A stretch of DNA of 64,000 nucleotides from Atriophallophorus winterbourni (taxonomy: Eukaryota; Platyhelminthes; Trematoda; Plagiorchiida; Microphallidae). Below, piece after piece: positions 22,040 to 33,603 of this stretch. The translations under genes and the position numbers were made by a program. The notes under the pieces were generated by a model. The model saw nothing but the letters and a program-made list of their open reading frames with translations. It was not told the origin of the DNA and searched no databases. Numbering within the stretch: position 1 is the first letter of the stretch; every line of letters begins with the position of its first letter. The stretch covers positions 54,383 through 118,382 of the forward strand of contig JACCGJ010020178.1 in NCBI GenBank assembly GCA_013407085.1. The letters run 5' to 3'.

Positions 22040-24605
22040 TTCATAGATTTATTCATAGATTTTATGCAAGTAAAAAGCTATGTTTTACAAGACCCACAAA
22101 AATGTACATCGCGTCGGATGGTAAAAAATATTAAAACATTGTTAGGTTATTGTCAAACATAAAACAACATACTTTCCCATGTGTAAATCTAGTGATTTCT
22201 TTAAAACTTCAACAGTTCCAGATTGTATCACATGAGTAGGTAAACTGTTCCACAGTTGCACATTGCGAACGGCGTATTTGCGGCAGTTCAACCTGCTATG
22301 CTGTTGCGTAAAGTTCAACCTGCTATGCTGTTGGTAAAGTTTCGGTGACCTCGCAGATGTGTGTTGTGGGAAAGATGAAATAAATGACCGCAAGGATGAT
22401 TTGTTTGATTAAGCACTGTCCAAATGAATATTAGTGCTCCTCGTTTCCGTCTGTATTCAGCCGAATGCAAATTCAATAATTTAAGTCGCGTTTCGTATGG
22501 ATAATTTGATAGTCCCAGGACGAGTTTTGTCGCTCTGCGCTGTGGAGTTTCTAATAGCAGAATATCTTTTTTCAACCAAGGATCCCATGCCGGTATAGCA
22601 TATTCAACATGAGGACGGATGTACGTTGAAATCAATTTGCAGACAATATTGGGGTCAAACGAACCTAGGACTCTTCTAAGGAGACCCAAGTTGTTTTCAG
22701 CTTTGCAGGCAGCCAGTCGACATTGCATTGAGTTTCCTAAGTCTGATTGGATAATCACACCTAAATCTTTTTCGGAGGAGGCGGGTTTAATAACAGTGCG
22801 ACCAAGATAATATTCTTTGCTCGACTTGCTGTTGAGAGACAATAGGCTGCATTTCGAAGCATTCAGGGGCATTTCGTTGTCTATGGACCAAGTGTGAATC
22901 ATATCGAGATCCCGTTGCAGGTTCTGCGTGTCGTCTGTGGAGTCTATCTTGCGCCAAAGCTTTGCGTCATCAGCGAAAATAAGCACGGACGACTGTAATA
23001 CAGTAGGCAAGTCGTTTATATATATTAAAAACAAAAGCGGTCCGAGGACTGATCCTTGTGGGACACCATGGGCAACTTTAATCGACTCGGATAGTTCGTT
23101 TTTGACTCTCACGTACATCTCACGAGATATCAACCATTCTTTAATCCATGCATGGAGTTTACCCTGTACTCCGTAGGTGAGTAGTTTCGACGAAAGTATT
23201 TCGTGATTCACACGATCGAAGGCTTTTGAGAAATCGATATAAATTACGTCCACGGAGTTGCCGGCATCCAGTAGCTCAGACCAAGATTCTTTTGCTAATA
23301 GCAAGTTTGTCAGGCAGGATCGTTTTTTTCCTGAATCCATGCTGTGCCTCGGAGATTAAATTATTAATCTCAAAGTGATTCCGTAAGGCATCAGCTATTA
23401 TGGACTCCATTACTTTTGATAGCACTGGTAATAACGCTATCGGGCGATAGTTTAAAGGATCATTTCTTTTACCACCCTTGTAGATGGGACTAATCAGGGC
23501 AGTTTTCCAAGTTTCTGGTACAAAGCTCTGCTCAACATCATCGTGAATACGTCAGATGTCGGTATTGCCAACTCGGAAGATAGATTGTGCAAAATGTTTG
23601 CGTGTATATTGTCTATACCGGGTGAGCCTGTTCTCTTCATCGTCATTAATTTTGATTGAACAACGTTGGGGGGAACTCCACCCCGTGAAGAATTGGCAGG
23701 CTGCAGCTGTCAGAGTTTAAGGGCTGTCTATGGGTCGACACTTGTGAGATAACTGATGCGAATTGTTGTCGGAAAACGTTAGCGCAATCTTTAAATGACG
23801 TCACTATTCCAGTACCAGAGACCAGTGGCGGTATTCCCATTTTAACATTCCGGAGGTCGTTGACGTGTCTATACAATGCTTTGGGATTTATAATGAATTT
23901 TTCGACAAGACTGATTTGGTAATCTTTTCTGTCTTTTCGAATGAGGCAGACACACTTATTTCGCAATAACGTGTAGTAGCACCAAGTTATCCCAGACGGA
24001 TCGTCCAAGTATTTGAACCAGGCATTGTCACGCTTACACATCCATTTCCGAGTACTGCTTCTGAGAGGCTTTTTCGGACGCTGTTTGCTGGATATTATTT
24101 TCACCTTCGATGATAAGTCAATGATAATACGAAGTTGGCTGTAAAACGTTTCCCAGATTTCCTTAGCTGATTTGAGTTCAAGGAAATCCCATCGATTTGC
24201 AGTAGTAAGAGCTCGAAGCAAGTCATAGTTCACAGTTGTATACGTTCGTTGAGTATTTCCTGCTGGTTCGTATTGATAAGTATAATCAAATGTCATGACA
24301 ACATGATCACTCAATCCGAGTGGAGCTGTATAGGAAACAGATTCTATCATGAGTTCTTCGTTTGTAAGTATGAGGTCCAGGCTAGATGGGGTTTGTTCAG
24401 ATCGAAATCGGGTTGGTTGTTGCACATGGTTGTAAAGAGGGGTGCAAGTCATTATTTCTTGAAGAAAGCTTTTGAATGAATCGTCACCTGTAATGTGTGT
24501 TGCAAGGGTTGGTACATTAAAATCACCGAGGAGGAGCGAATGTGAATATGTGAGCTTCAATGCACAACGTATTGCATTAAAAAGAACAGTGTCAGCCGCA
24601 GTTGA
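22040..24605 (-). mobile_element. CR1-like LINE, ORF2 endonuclease end to 3' end
   Basis: Reading minus from 24605: endonuclease C-terminal half (HSLLLGDFNVPTLATH, SSLDLILTNEEL, LGLSDHVVMTFDY), linker, then RT fingers in a shifted frame. From 23340 comes a 341-codon frame with motif A (IDFSKAFDRVNHE), motif B (GVPQGSVLGPLLF), the FADDAKLW box and thumb (LGVIIQSDL). The C-terminus and 3' end lie near 22040. One extra T in a run near 23327 breaks the frame (compare 47765), and another break lies near 23540. The 5' end is cut by a (TATG)n array at 24606. It is inactive but fairly young. Confidence 0.88.
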
Positions 24606-24720
24606 TGATGTATGTATGTATGTATGTATGTATGTATGTATGTATGTATGTATGTACGTATGAATGTTTGTATGTATGTATCTCTGTGTGTATGTATGTA
24701 TGTAATTTTGTATGTATGTT
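24606..24720. repeat. (TATG)n microsatellite at rearrangement junction
   Basis: A TATG array lies directly between the LINE endonuclease sequence to the left and MMP copy B intron 8 to the right. In copy A the same intron sequence follows a longer array at 14585-14956. Confidence 0.9.
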
Positions 24721-25148
24721 GGCATATAACATCTTTATAGTTGTGGCAATGCATATTTTGATGTCCGATTAGGATCTCTGCGCTATGAAGTAATTACTTT
24801 CTTTCAATGTAGTTTAAAATCATTAGATTATAACTTTGATAATTTCTGTCACTGTTGAAGTCTCACCAGAAGAAGCCAAACCCCCAGAAACAAGTTGCAG
24901 TGTGTATATGATAAAAAAGTTCATCACAACTCTACATTTTTTGTGGATCTGTTGTGTGGATTATATGAATGCAGAAATTTTACTAATTCACAAATCTCGA
25001 ACTTTTGAAAGCAATTTGAAGATTCCTTTTTGAATATCGCATATACTTTGTTCTGTAATAAATAGAAACAGTTAGTACCAAAATTGAAACCCATTTTATA
25101 TACTGCGTATTACTTTTCACACCTTGAATTGTTTTTCGGATTTCTTAG
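24721..25148. other. MMP B intron 8, distal part
   Basis: Matches the copy A intron just before exon 9 with a deletion. No coding region is recognised. Confidence 0.5.
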
Positions 25149-25311
25149 TATATGTGGCAAGTAAGTTGGGCAAATTCTGTCGCCCACGGAATAATTTATA
25201 AGAACGTTAATGGGACCACGAAATTTTCCCAATTTTGGACGGCATTGCCCTCGACAGTGAAACATATCGACGCTGGGATCAAATTGATGAATAGAATTTA
25301 TATTTTTCGCG
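25149..25311 (+). CDS. MMP B exon 9, hemopexin blades 1-2
   Basis: Codes YMWQVSWANSVAHG, then QFWTALPSTVKHIDAGIKLM and IYIFRG. Same length (163 bp), phases and splice sites as in copy A, with no stop. The Cys of A (WKVCW) is Ser here. Confidence 0.85.
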
Positions 25312-25736
25312 GTAAGCATTGGAATATCGAATAAATGTCACATAGATTGCAATAGCAATCAGGATCAGGTGCTATTGTAATCCAGATCTTACATTATAAT
25401 GATGCCATTTTATCGCGGAAATGGGTGGTATTTACGATTTGCTGTCATCAAAATCTTACGCGAACTCGAAGTATTATAAATTTAAGACGATTGACAACGT
25501 GCAATCCAAATCCTCCATGCAAATGGAAATCCATGCGTTTGTTCAACGGAACGGCACGGTACAATTTTCTACGACAAAAATACTTGTTCATCAAAGCTGT
25601 TTGTCTTTTACCTTTTACGCAAAACCTCCATTTAAAAATATCGCTATTTACCTTTACATGTGTGTCGGCACATCCAATTAGAAAGGTTGGTTTAGAGTTT
25701 CATAAGTTGTTTGCGATTTATCCACGTTTCAAGCTA

Positions 25737-25830
25737 TGTGGATCCTAATCCTACTGTTGCTACCTGATGACTGCAAACAGAGCGAAACCGGTCATGGGGT
25801 GTGTGATCGAATTGCATTCAAACGTGGAGT
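25737..25830. repeat. Single arm of foldback repeat in MMP B
   Basis: Equivalent of 16361-16455 (GTGGATCCTAATCCTACTG, GAAACCGGTCATGGGG). It was inserted before the A/B duplication. Confidence 0.6.
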
Positions 25831-25937
25831 ATTTGTCTCAAGTTTGTTATGTAAACGGCGATACTTATAATGTAACCAAAATTTTATCAGGAATATGCAC
25901 AAATTACTCAACTAGTGAAATTTTCTCACATTGACAG

Positions 25938-26231
25938 GTGATCGCTTTTGGATCTTACGTAGTGCATCGAAACTATCCATCACATGTCCGCGTAAAGGGC
26001 TGCGTCTGGCCGCAATCGGGTTGCCGGTAGACGTAAAAAAAGTTGACACTATATTCCAGTGGTCGAAAAACAATGAAGTCTATTTGATGTCCGGTTCTCG
26101 GTATTGGAGATTTGACGCGAAAGCAGGCCGCTATGGAAAAGTTGCCGCTAAACCAGATTATCCACTTTTAATCATGGACGGCTGGAAAGGAGCACCGACG
26201 CCTGTTAGAGAAATATTCACTGGGCTCAATG
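25938..26231 (+). CDS. MMP B exon 10, hemopexin blades 2-3
   Basis: Codes GDRFWILRSASKL, then GLPVDVKKVDTIFQWSKNNE, VYLMSGSRYWRFDAKAG and VREIFTGLNG. 294 bp, open, with acceptor TTGACAG and donor GTAAGC as in A. Confidence 0.88.
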
Positions 26232-26689
26232 GTAAGCTGGTTCCCAATGGGATCGAAATGTAAAAGCAATCTGAGTTCCAGTACTTATGCATCATATATG
26301 CTCGGTGGATATTCTAAAATAATCTACGCAGTTAATTAAATACTGTTAAACTTTGAGAATGCAATGTCGAAAGACCGATATGATGACGGTATAACGTCTA
26401 AAAGTCCCCTTCGTGTAATTGATGAAACGTGAATGGCAAATGTAGAAAGGAAAATTGTAAGAAAACAATACATTCACCATCTGGAAAAGGTTCCCGAAAC
26501 GATAAGTAGTAATTACATTGACTAATTGCTCCACTAAACTAATACTGACATTGAAGGTAATGCTACACTCCTGTAGTACAAATTGCCAGGTTATTGTTAT
26601 TGGCCTCCTTCAGTAGATGTCGACCATGCACGTACATTATAAGCGTATGATGGTTCAAGCTGACAGTTTTCAATAGTAATGATGGAAGG

Positions 26690-26880
26690 CGATACAGTCC
26701 CTTGACCAAGGACTTTGGTCTTGCTCATGCTGATTGTCAGTTCAGACATGGCGAGCCGACAAAAAACAGTCAATTAACGACTGGAGGAGTTATTGCGTTT
26801 GATGGTTTCGTCGTCGGAAAACAGCAGGTCACGGATTAGCACATCCTTTATCTTGATTTGCGCTTCCAAATGGTTTCACT
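26690..26880 (-). mobile_element. RTE-like LINE RT fragment, insertion specific to MMP B
   Basis: The minus strand reads IKDVLIRDLLFSDDETIK, then after a frameshift FLSARHV and LTISMSKTKVLGQG. This is the RT motif C region of the RTE type (usually LLFADDA, then LTISxKKTKVLGQ). Copy A at about 17324 has the uninterrupted site. Confidence 0.65.
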
Positions 26881-27079
26881 CGAAAAACTTGCAATAACAC
26901 CGTGTGCGTAGGAAAATACCTTCTGTTTTCGTCCCGAAAGTAAACTTAAGCAGAAGAGCAAAAAACTACCGAAAAGTATAGGAACTTCAACATAGCCCTA
27001 CTTGACGCCTCAATGAATTTCAAAGTTTCCTGAACTGCAACCGGTCAATGGACTGAGCCGTTCATCTCTGAGCCGTTCT

Positions 27080-27640
27080 GTCGAACCCAAGCCTGGGAGA
27101 GTAGAAGCACATCACCGATATGCCTCCACTATAAAGCATTACACATTGGGATATGTGCACCTTATTAGACACAGACATGAGATATATGATAATCCTCGAA
27201 AGTTTAAAATATTGCAGCAGGGAAATCTTTTAGTGACATTCTGCACCTTGGTAATCAAAATATCGTTTGGGCCAACATGGAAAAATATTTCGGTGCTGCA
27301 TTCTCAAGACAAAATCACTGCCTAATGGTTTATAATAAAACTTACCCCATCCTAGATACGTTAAAAAGGATATTCCCGAGATTTGCACCCAAAACATTAC
27401 ACCGGATACTAAAATCATACGTGTCTCTTGTTATGGAATATTCAATCCTTGCTTTGGCATTATGGTTTGGGAAGAGTTATACTGCAAAAAAAGATTCAAA
27501 ATATTGTAACTAAGAAAATCGCGTTACTTGAATTGACCTCAATATGTGCGAATGCTCAATCTGCATAACATTGAATAGCAACGCAATCGGTGCAACCTCA
27601 TATTGGCCTTTAAAACTCTGCACACTGAAATTCACCAGCA
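27080..27640 (+). mobile_element. Insertion specific to MMP B with CR1-like RT thumb fragment
   Basis: The open frame 27277-27513 contains DTLKRIFPRFAPKTLHRILK and YVSLVMEYSILALALWF, matching the thumb of CR1-like RTs (LLKRVFWKFSPKILPRIMNT, LRPVMEYGVQSW at 53512-53620). The block is absent at about 17510 of copy A. Confidence 0.6.
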
Positions 27641-28127
27641 ATTATTAAAACCTAGGGACCAGTCCGAAGACGCAAGCTTTTATAGGCTTTGAATGCTCTC
27701 CATTCCTGTCTGGATTGTCTTCATAAGTCTTTTGTTCAATGAGAATTGGTTTCTTTGCCGAAAGACATAACGCGACCGGAATCTAGCACAATATCTATGT
27801 TTATACCAAGCCGTTTATTATAAGATAGTCTTCACTGATCATTAGGATGTTTAAAATGCCTTCATTGTACGTATACGACATCCCGAGGATTTAGTTGGGA
27901 AAATTTTAACGATGAAATGTAAGAGCATATGACATGTTAAATACTCGAACTTTCCAAATCACCACGCTAGAGCGTGTACCATTTTGCTTCTGGGTATTTT
28001 GGGAAATTGGGGCTGCGTAAATATTCCCAATTGAGAAAACGTCGAAGGATTGTAAGTAAAATTTATTGATCAAACATCACAAAGAAATTTGTTTAAAAAC
28101 CAATAACTCAGTTATTTCCATTTACAG

Positions 28128-28267
28128 GTGAAACGCTATTCATAACTGGAAAAAAGTACTTTGAATTCAACAACATTGAGATGAGTATCACCTCCGACTC
28201 TCCCAAACCGACTCAAATGCCTGCATGGGGTTGTCCTGAAATCGATGCCACAACACTGCAACCATGA
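28128..28267 (+). CDS. MMP B exon 11, last hemopexin blade and stop
   Basis: Codes GETLFITGKKYFEFNN, then WGCPEIDATTLQP and TGA. 140 bp as in A; the C-terminal Cys is kept. Confidence 0.88.
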
Positions 28268-29228
28268 TTGTTTCCTGCCATAAATGCAATGTGCTTATTT
28301 TATTAAACGCTTTGAACGAAATAACATCCTCGCTAAACGCCAAACAAGTGCTTTTGCTTTCCTTAACGGGTAATACATCTGAGAAAATTTGATGCTTTTG
28401 TTTTTAATGACCAATCTTTGAGTATTCTACGTGCAACCAAAAGTGTTGGTGATAGTTACATTGCTTAATAAGCTAGTAGTTAAATGATTTTTCCTGCATG
28501 TCACATTTACTTTTCCGGATTTGCGTAGTACCGATCAAGATTTGGCTCGGAGAGATCTGAGAAACACAATTACTTGGTTGTCCATAATGTTTAATTTATA
28601 ACCGCGTAAGTTGGAAACGCAATGCTGAGTGCCGAGCCTCTAGAAACAAAGCTTTCCATCTGAAAAGCATTAATCTTTAAGCGGAGCACAAAGACTGAGT
28701 ACTATATAGTACTATATATACTATAGTACTATATATAGTACTATAGCAGCTGACACGAACAGTCCATACAAACGTCTCAGTGGAGTGCGCACACGTGTCA
28801 AAATTTATCATTAACCAATGCAACTTTTAATGAATGGGTCATAGATAGATAATGAATAAGTACATCCAGCCTTTTTCGTGTGAAATAAGGTTTAACACCG
28901 TGAGTGAGGACAGCCCATTACAGTATCATTTGATCGGAGAAAATATCTAGTGTTCCAGTGTCCGGAGTATATTGAAAATTAAATCAACCCACCGGTTGGT
29001 ATAATATCATTATAATAATGTGTTGGTCACATTACAAAATGTAACCACCCGTACGCACCAAGTGGATTAAACGAATAACATGTGCATTCTCTGGAAAAAC
29101 TTCCGATTTATGACAAAGTGTTTTGTTACACGTCAAAACTGGCGGTAAATTTGGCGTTGAGCACAAATCGATTCAAGGTCAGCAATAGATTGAAAAATGT
29201 TTGTGACCAATTGGGAACAATCATCATA
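28268..29228. other. MMP B 3' flank with palindromic AT tract
   Basis: Matches 18272-19199. At 28695-28746 a short ACTATATAGT-type palindrome is expanded to about 50 bp, where A has a single unit. No coding region is recognised. Confidence 0.5.
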
Positions 29229-29500
29229 AAATACTAATATTCACTAATATTCATTTGGACTGTGCTTAATTAAACAAACCACCCTTGCAGTCCTTCGTTT
29301 CATCTTTCCCGTAACACACCTGTGAGGTCACCAATCGAAACATTACCAACTGCATTGCAGGTTGAACTGTCGCAAATATGCATTTTTCGTTCGTAATGTG
29401 CAATTGTGAAACAGTTTAGCTACTCACGTGGTACAATCTGGAACCGTTTTTCGTTTCCAAGAAATCACTAGATATCCACATTTACAAGTATGTTTTTCAC
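29229..29500 (+). mobile_element. CR1-like LINE 3'-end fragment
   Basis: The plus strand matches the reverse of 22140-22440, which codes the C-terminus of that LINE (IFxWTVLNQTNHPCGHLFHL, NTHLRGHRN). It is 5'-truncated, with several stops. Confidence 0.65.
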
Positions 29501-31050
29501 GACGTCAAGCGTTTTAAGGCCTTCTTCCAGGTCAGCGGTTGTCCACCTGAACACCGCCGCCAGCCTGGGCCAACCGACACACGCAGCGCGCGGAAGGGTA
29601 GGCGCTCAGGCTTCATTCTCAAGACATGCCCTATCCAGCGGAGACGGGAACGGTCGATTAGGTCTCGTAGCATCAGGCTGTCCACACCTAGAACACGGTG
29701 CCTCACTTCAACGTTGCTAGTGCGGTGTTGCCACCACACTCGTGCAAGCCTCCGTAAACATCGATGTTCAAACACCTCCAAGCGCCGGAGCTTCTCTGCG
29801 CGTACTGCCCAGCTCCCGCACCCGTAAAGCAAGACCGACCTGAATGAGGCCAGGTAAACTCTTCTCTTGAGTCTCAAACTCACCTCAGACCGCTTCCAGA
29901 GATGACCTAGACTGGTGAACGCGAAGCGAACTCTCGCAATGCGAGAGCCGATCTCACTTTCCAGCCCTCCTCCCGGCGTAATGCAGCTACCAAGATAGGT
30001 GAACTGTTCCACACAGTCCAGGCTGAGGTCATAGACCGTCAGAGTGGGCTGTAACCACTCCCAATCTTGATTTGAGCACTAAAGTGCTCAGCCCATCGTT
30101 CCAAGCGTCTACTATGATTGATGATCGGCGAGCTGTCGGTTTCGCAAATAGTCTCGCTCACTGTATTCAGTTTCGAACCAGTAGCTCAAATTAACTGAAA
30201 CAGTTTGCGAGCATTGCCCGATGCGGCTGCAACCTCCATCTCACAAGCACGTTGCGTCGACCAGAACTCGCGGTCATTCCTTTAGCTGGACTTCACGCGG
30301 GTATTGAATTCTCTCCGGGCACGGTTGTGTTCAGTGCTGGTGGGTTAAGTTCGACGGTGATCGATTAAAGCAAGTGACTGGGCCGAGATCCAAGAGCGTA
30401 GCGAAGCGCGGGTAGGTTGACAGCTTCCAGAAGTAGCGCAGGACAGTGCTGTCCGAACGAAGTTCCAGGGTTGCTCCACATCAGACGGGGGTGCTTTTGC
30501 GAGCTCTCTGGTCAATGCGTGATGGAACTTGGTTCTGACAGCGGGGAACATCAGAAAGGCGGTGTCCACATGAGTTCGTCGTGCGCGTGCCTTACCCCCA
30601 AATTGGAAGTTGACTGTCGCATTGACTAGCGCGTGGTCCGAGTCCACACTGGTGGTCCAGTATGAACGGCAATCCTCGATGCTACCACGCCACCTGTAGT
30701 TAATGGCAATGTGGTCAATTTGAGACCAGACCTGCTGTGATGGTGAGCGCCATGTGGCCATTCGACGCTGAGAACGCCGAAATGTCGTACTGGTGAGACA
30801 GAGGCGTTGATCGCCACAGAACGTGAGCAATTGCTCTCCGTTATCTGAACGCCCGCCATCCAGCCCATACTGACCTCCAAGGTGGCGCTCGTATTCAGAC
30901 AGGCGACCAACGCGAGCGTTGAGATCTCCTGCAATGATTACGACATCTGTCCTGCGTGCCTTACGAAACAAACTATGTAACTTCTCATAGAAGTTGTCCT
31001 TACTGTGCCGCTGCACCACGTCAAGGTCCAGTCTCAGCGCACGCGAATGC
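29501..31050 (-). mobile_element. RTE-like LINE: endonuclease joined to C-terminus, RT core absent
   Basis: From 31052 a 235-codon frame carries APE-type endonuclease motifs: DVVIIAGDLNARVGRL, SQIDHIAIN and VDSDHALVNATV. A linker follows (QRACEMEVAAASGN, then LERWAEHFSAQIKIG). The sequence then jumps at about 30058 straight to the C-terminal frame 30012-29497: EQFTYLGSCITPGG, SVLLYGCGSWAVRAEKLRRL, LRWIGHVLRMKPERLP. The whole RT palm is missing. The same joint is seen near 2826 and 45315. The first 500 bp belong to the left arm of the 2.4-kb inverted repeat. Confidence 0.85.
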
Positions 31051-31363
31051 AAAAAGGATTTTTATTATACATTCATGGTGGAACGCAAGAGCATGACCAA
31101 TATAAACTTACAAGCTTAAATCGTTCAATTCGATTCACGTTAATGGTCTAAAATACACACAGCTTTACAAAAATCACAGAATAATATGGGAATTACGAAT
31201 AACATAGGTATTAAACACGGGATTTGTTTGATTACTGAACAGTTGAGGAATCAGTTGAAAATCCATTGGGCAGATACTGTTTTATTACTGCATTTAATTA
31301 CTAACAAATATATAGAATAATTTTGATAGTATGACTTCAAACTAATTCTTTCATCGTTATTAG

Positions 31364-31674
31364 AAATTGGTTGAAAATTTCGGCTTCTACAAACCAGAAG
31401 ACAATGTACCTCTGCAGCAAACGAATCGGCTGTTGACAGAACTCACAACATTCGATGTAAAGCAGGCAGCGATAAAAAGTTCCCAAATGGAATACGGATT
31501 GCCAGTCACCGGTGAGATCGACAGCTTGGCAGCCAAGGTTTCGACTGCGAGGAGATGTGGAAATCCAGATGTTCCAAAACACACCGGTGATGATAATGTT
31601 TCTCCGGAAATATCTTTTTTGCGAAGACAACCACGTTCATTCCAGAAATGGAATAAATCGAAATTATTATGGAG
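31364..31674 (+). CDS. MMP copy C exon 2 (isolated pro-domain exon)
   Basis: Codes KLVENFGFYKPEDNVPLQQ, MEYGLPVTGEIDSLAAK, the switch RRCGNPDV, and KWNKSKLLWR. Encoded protein is identical to copy B exon 2 (42605-42915). With exon 3 it is all that copy C keeps, so it cannot code an enzyme. Confidence 0.8.
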
Positions 31675-32366
31675 GTAGCGTAGTTTGATTTATCTCGATT
31701 TATTAAATCTGAAAATTGCAACTTATTTAATTCGATCGAATCATTATCAAAAACTCTTACGCTTTATGATATTATTTTATTCCACGCAAGGACTAATTTT
31801 TTATGAGTTGATGATTTTCAATGGAGCCGTTCCAAATTTCTATTAACTTTTTACGTTAAAGCGGATTCTAAAATACTGGAATATTTAACGACCCATGTTT
31901 AACCTCGTGAGATTTTAATACAATTGACACCAGCTAGGCCTTGGGCTTTATTGAACCAGAACCGAGAAGATAGTTTAGACTACATTTGGTAATCAGCCAG
32001 CGAATACTACAAAAGAGTATTTTTTAATTTATCATAGACTTCAGATATGGGCTACGAGGAAAATGTAAAATGTATTTTAAAAGTGAATCATAAATAACCA
32101 CATCTGCAATTAAACACATCTAGACTGATATTAGTGTCGAAATCAGAACAATAATTGTTGAATTTTGTTACACTCAAATTCACTCGCTCGGGTTAATACG
32201 AATTGCAAGTTTGTTCTGAGTATGGTTTTTTTAAAGAAGACGTACGTTACATTAGTAATGTTGTTGTTGACCTCCTTCGTTCAATGTGGACAATGGATGT
32301 ACATAAATATAGTAGATACGAAATACAGTACCAGCTTTTCACTTTGATCATGCGTATCCCTTCCAG
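31675..32366. other. MMP C intron 2
   Basis: Matches 4843-5542 and, almost perfectly, 41913-42604. The open frame starting at 32203 runs through the exon 3 acceptor, but its first part is intron. Confidence 0.6.
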
Positions 32367-32554
32367 GTTAGCAAATTCCTCTAGAACTATTTCGTGGGAC
32401 GATAGCAAACAAGTGATTGAGAAAGCCCTCGACAAATGGTCTGATGTGGCGAAGCTGCAATTCATCGAGGAACCGAACCATTCCAAACCGGCGGATATCA
32501 TATTTAGTTTTGAAGTAGGAGATCACAATGACGGCTATCCTTTTGATGGCAAAG
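32367..32554 (+). CDS. MMP copy C exon 3 (isolated catalytic exon)
   Basis: Codes LANSSRTISWDDSKQVIEKA, KWSDVAKLQFIEEP and GDHNDGYPFDG. Same sequence as copy B exon 3. No exon 1 or exons 4-11 follow in this orientation: 400 bp downstream the sequence switches to reversed intron 8. Confidence 0.8.
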
Positions 32555-33382
32555 GTATGATAGTTCACTGTTAAAATTGTTATATCGGCTATAGATCTGA
32601 ACGGAATCCAAGAAAATATGATTTTTCTTAAGAGCCATTTCGAGTGCTCCATGGTTATAAAGTCTACAACAAAAATGATATTATGGGTTTAGCGAATTTC
32701 ATTTGTTTTGAATCCATACGCGAAAATGCCGAATAGTTAGTTCATTGCTTAATTGATGAAATATAGTCATTTTTATTTAAAAATTTACTCACTTATAGTC
32801 TTCCACAAATACCACGAATGAAAAATAAAAGGTCATGTTGCGGATATTCGCATTCACCCAATCAAAAAATAATTTGTCGGTAGCTTTTACAGATTAAGAT
32901 GAATTTCGCGAATCTTGCCGGCCATCAACATTTATTATTAATTAAGCAGGTAGTTATAATGAAGCTACTCGTTTTTCAACCATCTATAACATTTCCAACA
33001 TTTTTCATCAATATCATTAAACAAAAATCTGAAATTTTCAAAGCAACTTCATATGTTTGCAGCAACGCAGCTGTTAATACTTCTACGTGATGAAAATGTG
33101 TGTATTCCGACGCAAATTCTCCTTTCAGGATTGAAATGTCAAATTGATCTTTGACCGGTTAGATCCGTGGTATAAAGACAGTTGTAATCACAACGTGATC
33201 ACCGTCATCAATTTCCTTGTTTCATGGTATGCACTGTTCAGAAGAGCACATTGAAAACAGTACAAGGGTAGACAAGTAGCGCTCCTATGCAAATGTTGGA
33301 TAAGGCTAGTACGAACAATCTGTTGAATCACATGTGCCCAAACACATGTATTATAGGATTAAACCCATAACCCATAACCAAC
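32555..33382. other. End of left arm and reversed intron 8
   Basis: Up to 32951 this is intron 3 of copy C. From 32952 it is the reverse complement of copy A intron 8 just before the (TATG)n array (about 14575 downward). No coding region is recognised. Confidence 0.7.
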
Positions 33383-33603
33383 ATGCTCATTTCCCTAATT
33401 TCCATCACACACACCACACAACGGGTTTCGTGCACTCTTCAGGTAGCGGCAGTAATATCGGTGTCCGCATGCGCTTGAAACATATTACCACTGTTTCAAT
33501 CACATGCGGATCCCGATATTACAGTCCCTACCTGATTAATGCAAGCAGCACGAAACCGGTCGTGGGGTCTGTGTGTGTGATGGAAATGCATGCAAATGAG
33601 CAT
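33383..33603. repeat. Palindromic foldback repeat, full copy in MMP B
   Basis: Starts ATGCTCATTTCCCTAATTTC and ends ATGCATGCAAATGAGCAT, with a (CA)n, GGTTTCGTGC and CAGGTAGCGGCAGTA arm mirrored by its inverse. It occupies the same intron position as 13931-14153, so it was inserted before the A/B duplication. Confidence 0.75.

Larger units (their letters stand above)
25149..28267 (+). pseudogene. MMP copy B, 3' half (exons 9-11), detached from its 5' half
   Basis: Three exons code hemopexin blades 1-4 with good splice sites and a normal stop. Upstream on this strand there is no exon 8, hinge or catalytic domain, only a LINE in the opposite orientation. The matching 5' half (exons 1-6 and 8) is on the minus strand at 34270-44457. 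The split lies in intron 8 at a (TATG)n array. Together the two halves would make about 574 codons. As placed here they cannot give one transcript, so copy B is probably a pseudogene, unless the arrangement is an assembly error. Confidence 0.75.
30549..32951 (+). repeat. 2403-bp inverted repeat, left arm
   Basis: This matches 41328-43730 in reverse complement over equal length, with only two differences noticed (32858 and 32932). It covers part of the RTE endonuclease, MMP exons 2 and 3, and intron 2. Beyond 32951 the two arms diverge abruptly. Confidence 0.9.

Noticed and set aside
32203..32366. Upstream extension of MMP exon 3 as coding (SEYGFFKEDVRYISNVVVDL)
   Set aside because: Only the acceptor at 32365-32366 gives the MMP-like join LLWR to LANSSRTISW in phase. 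In copy A the extension has a stop before the exon.
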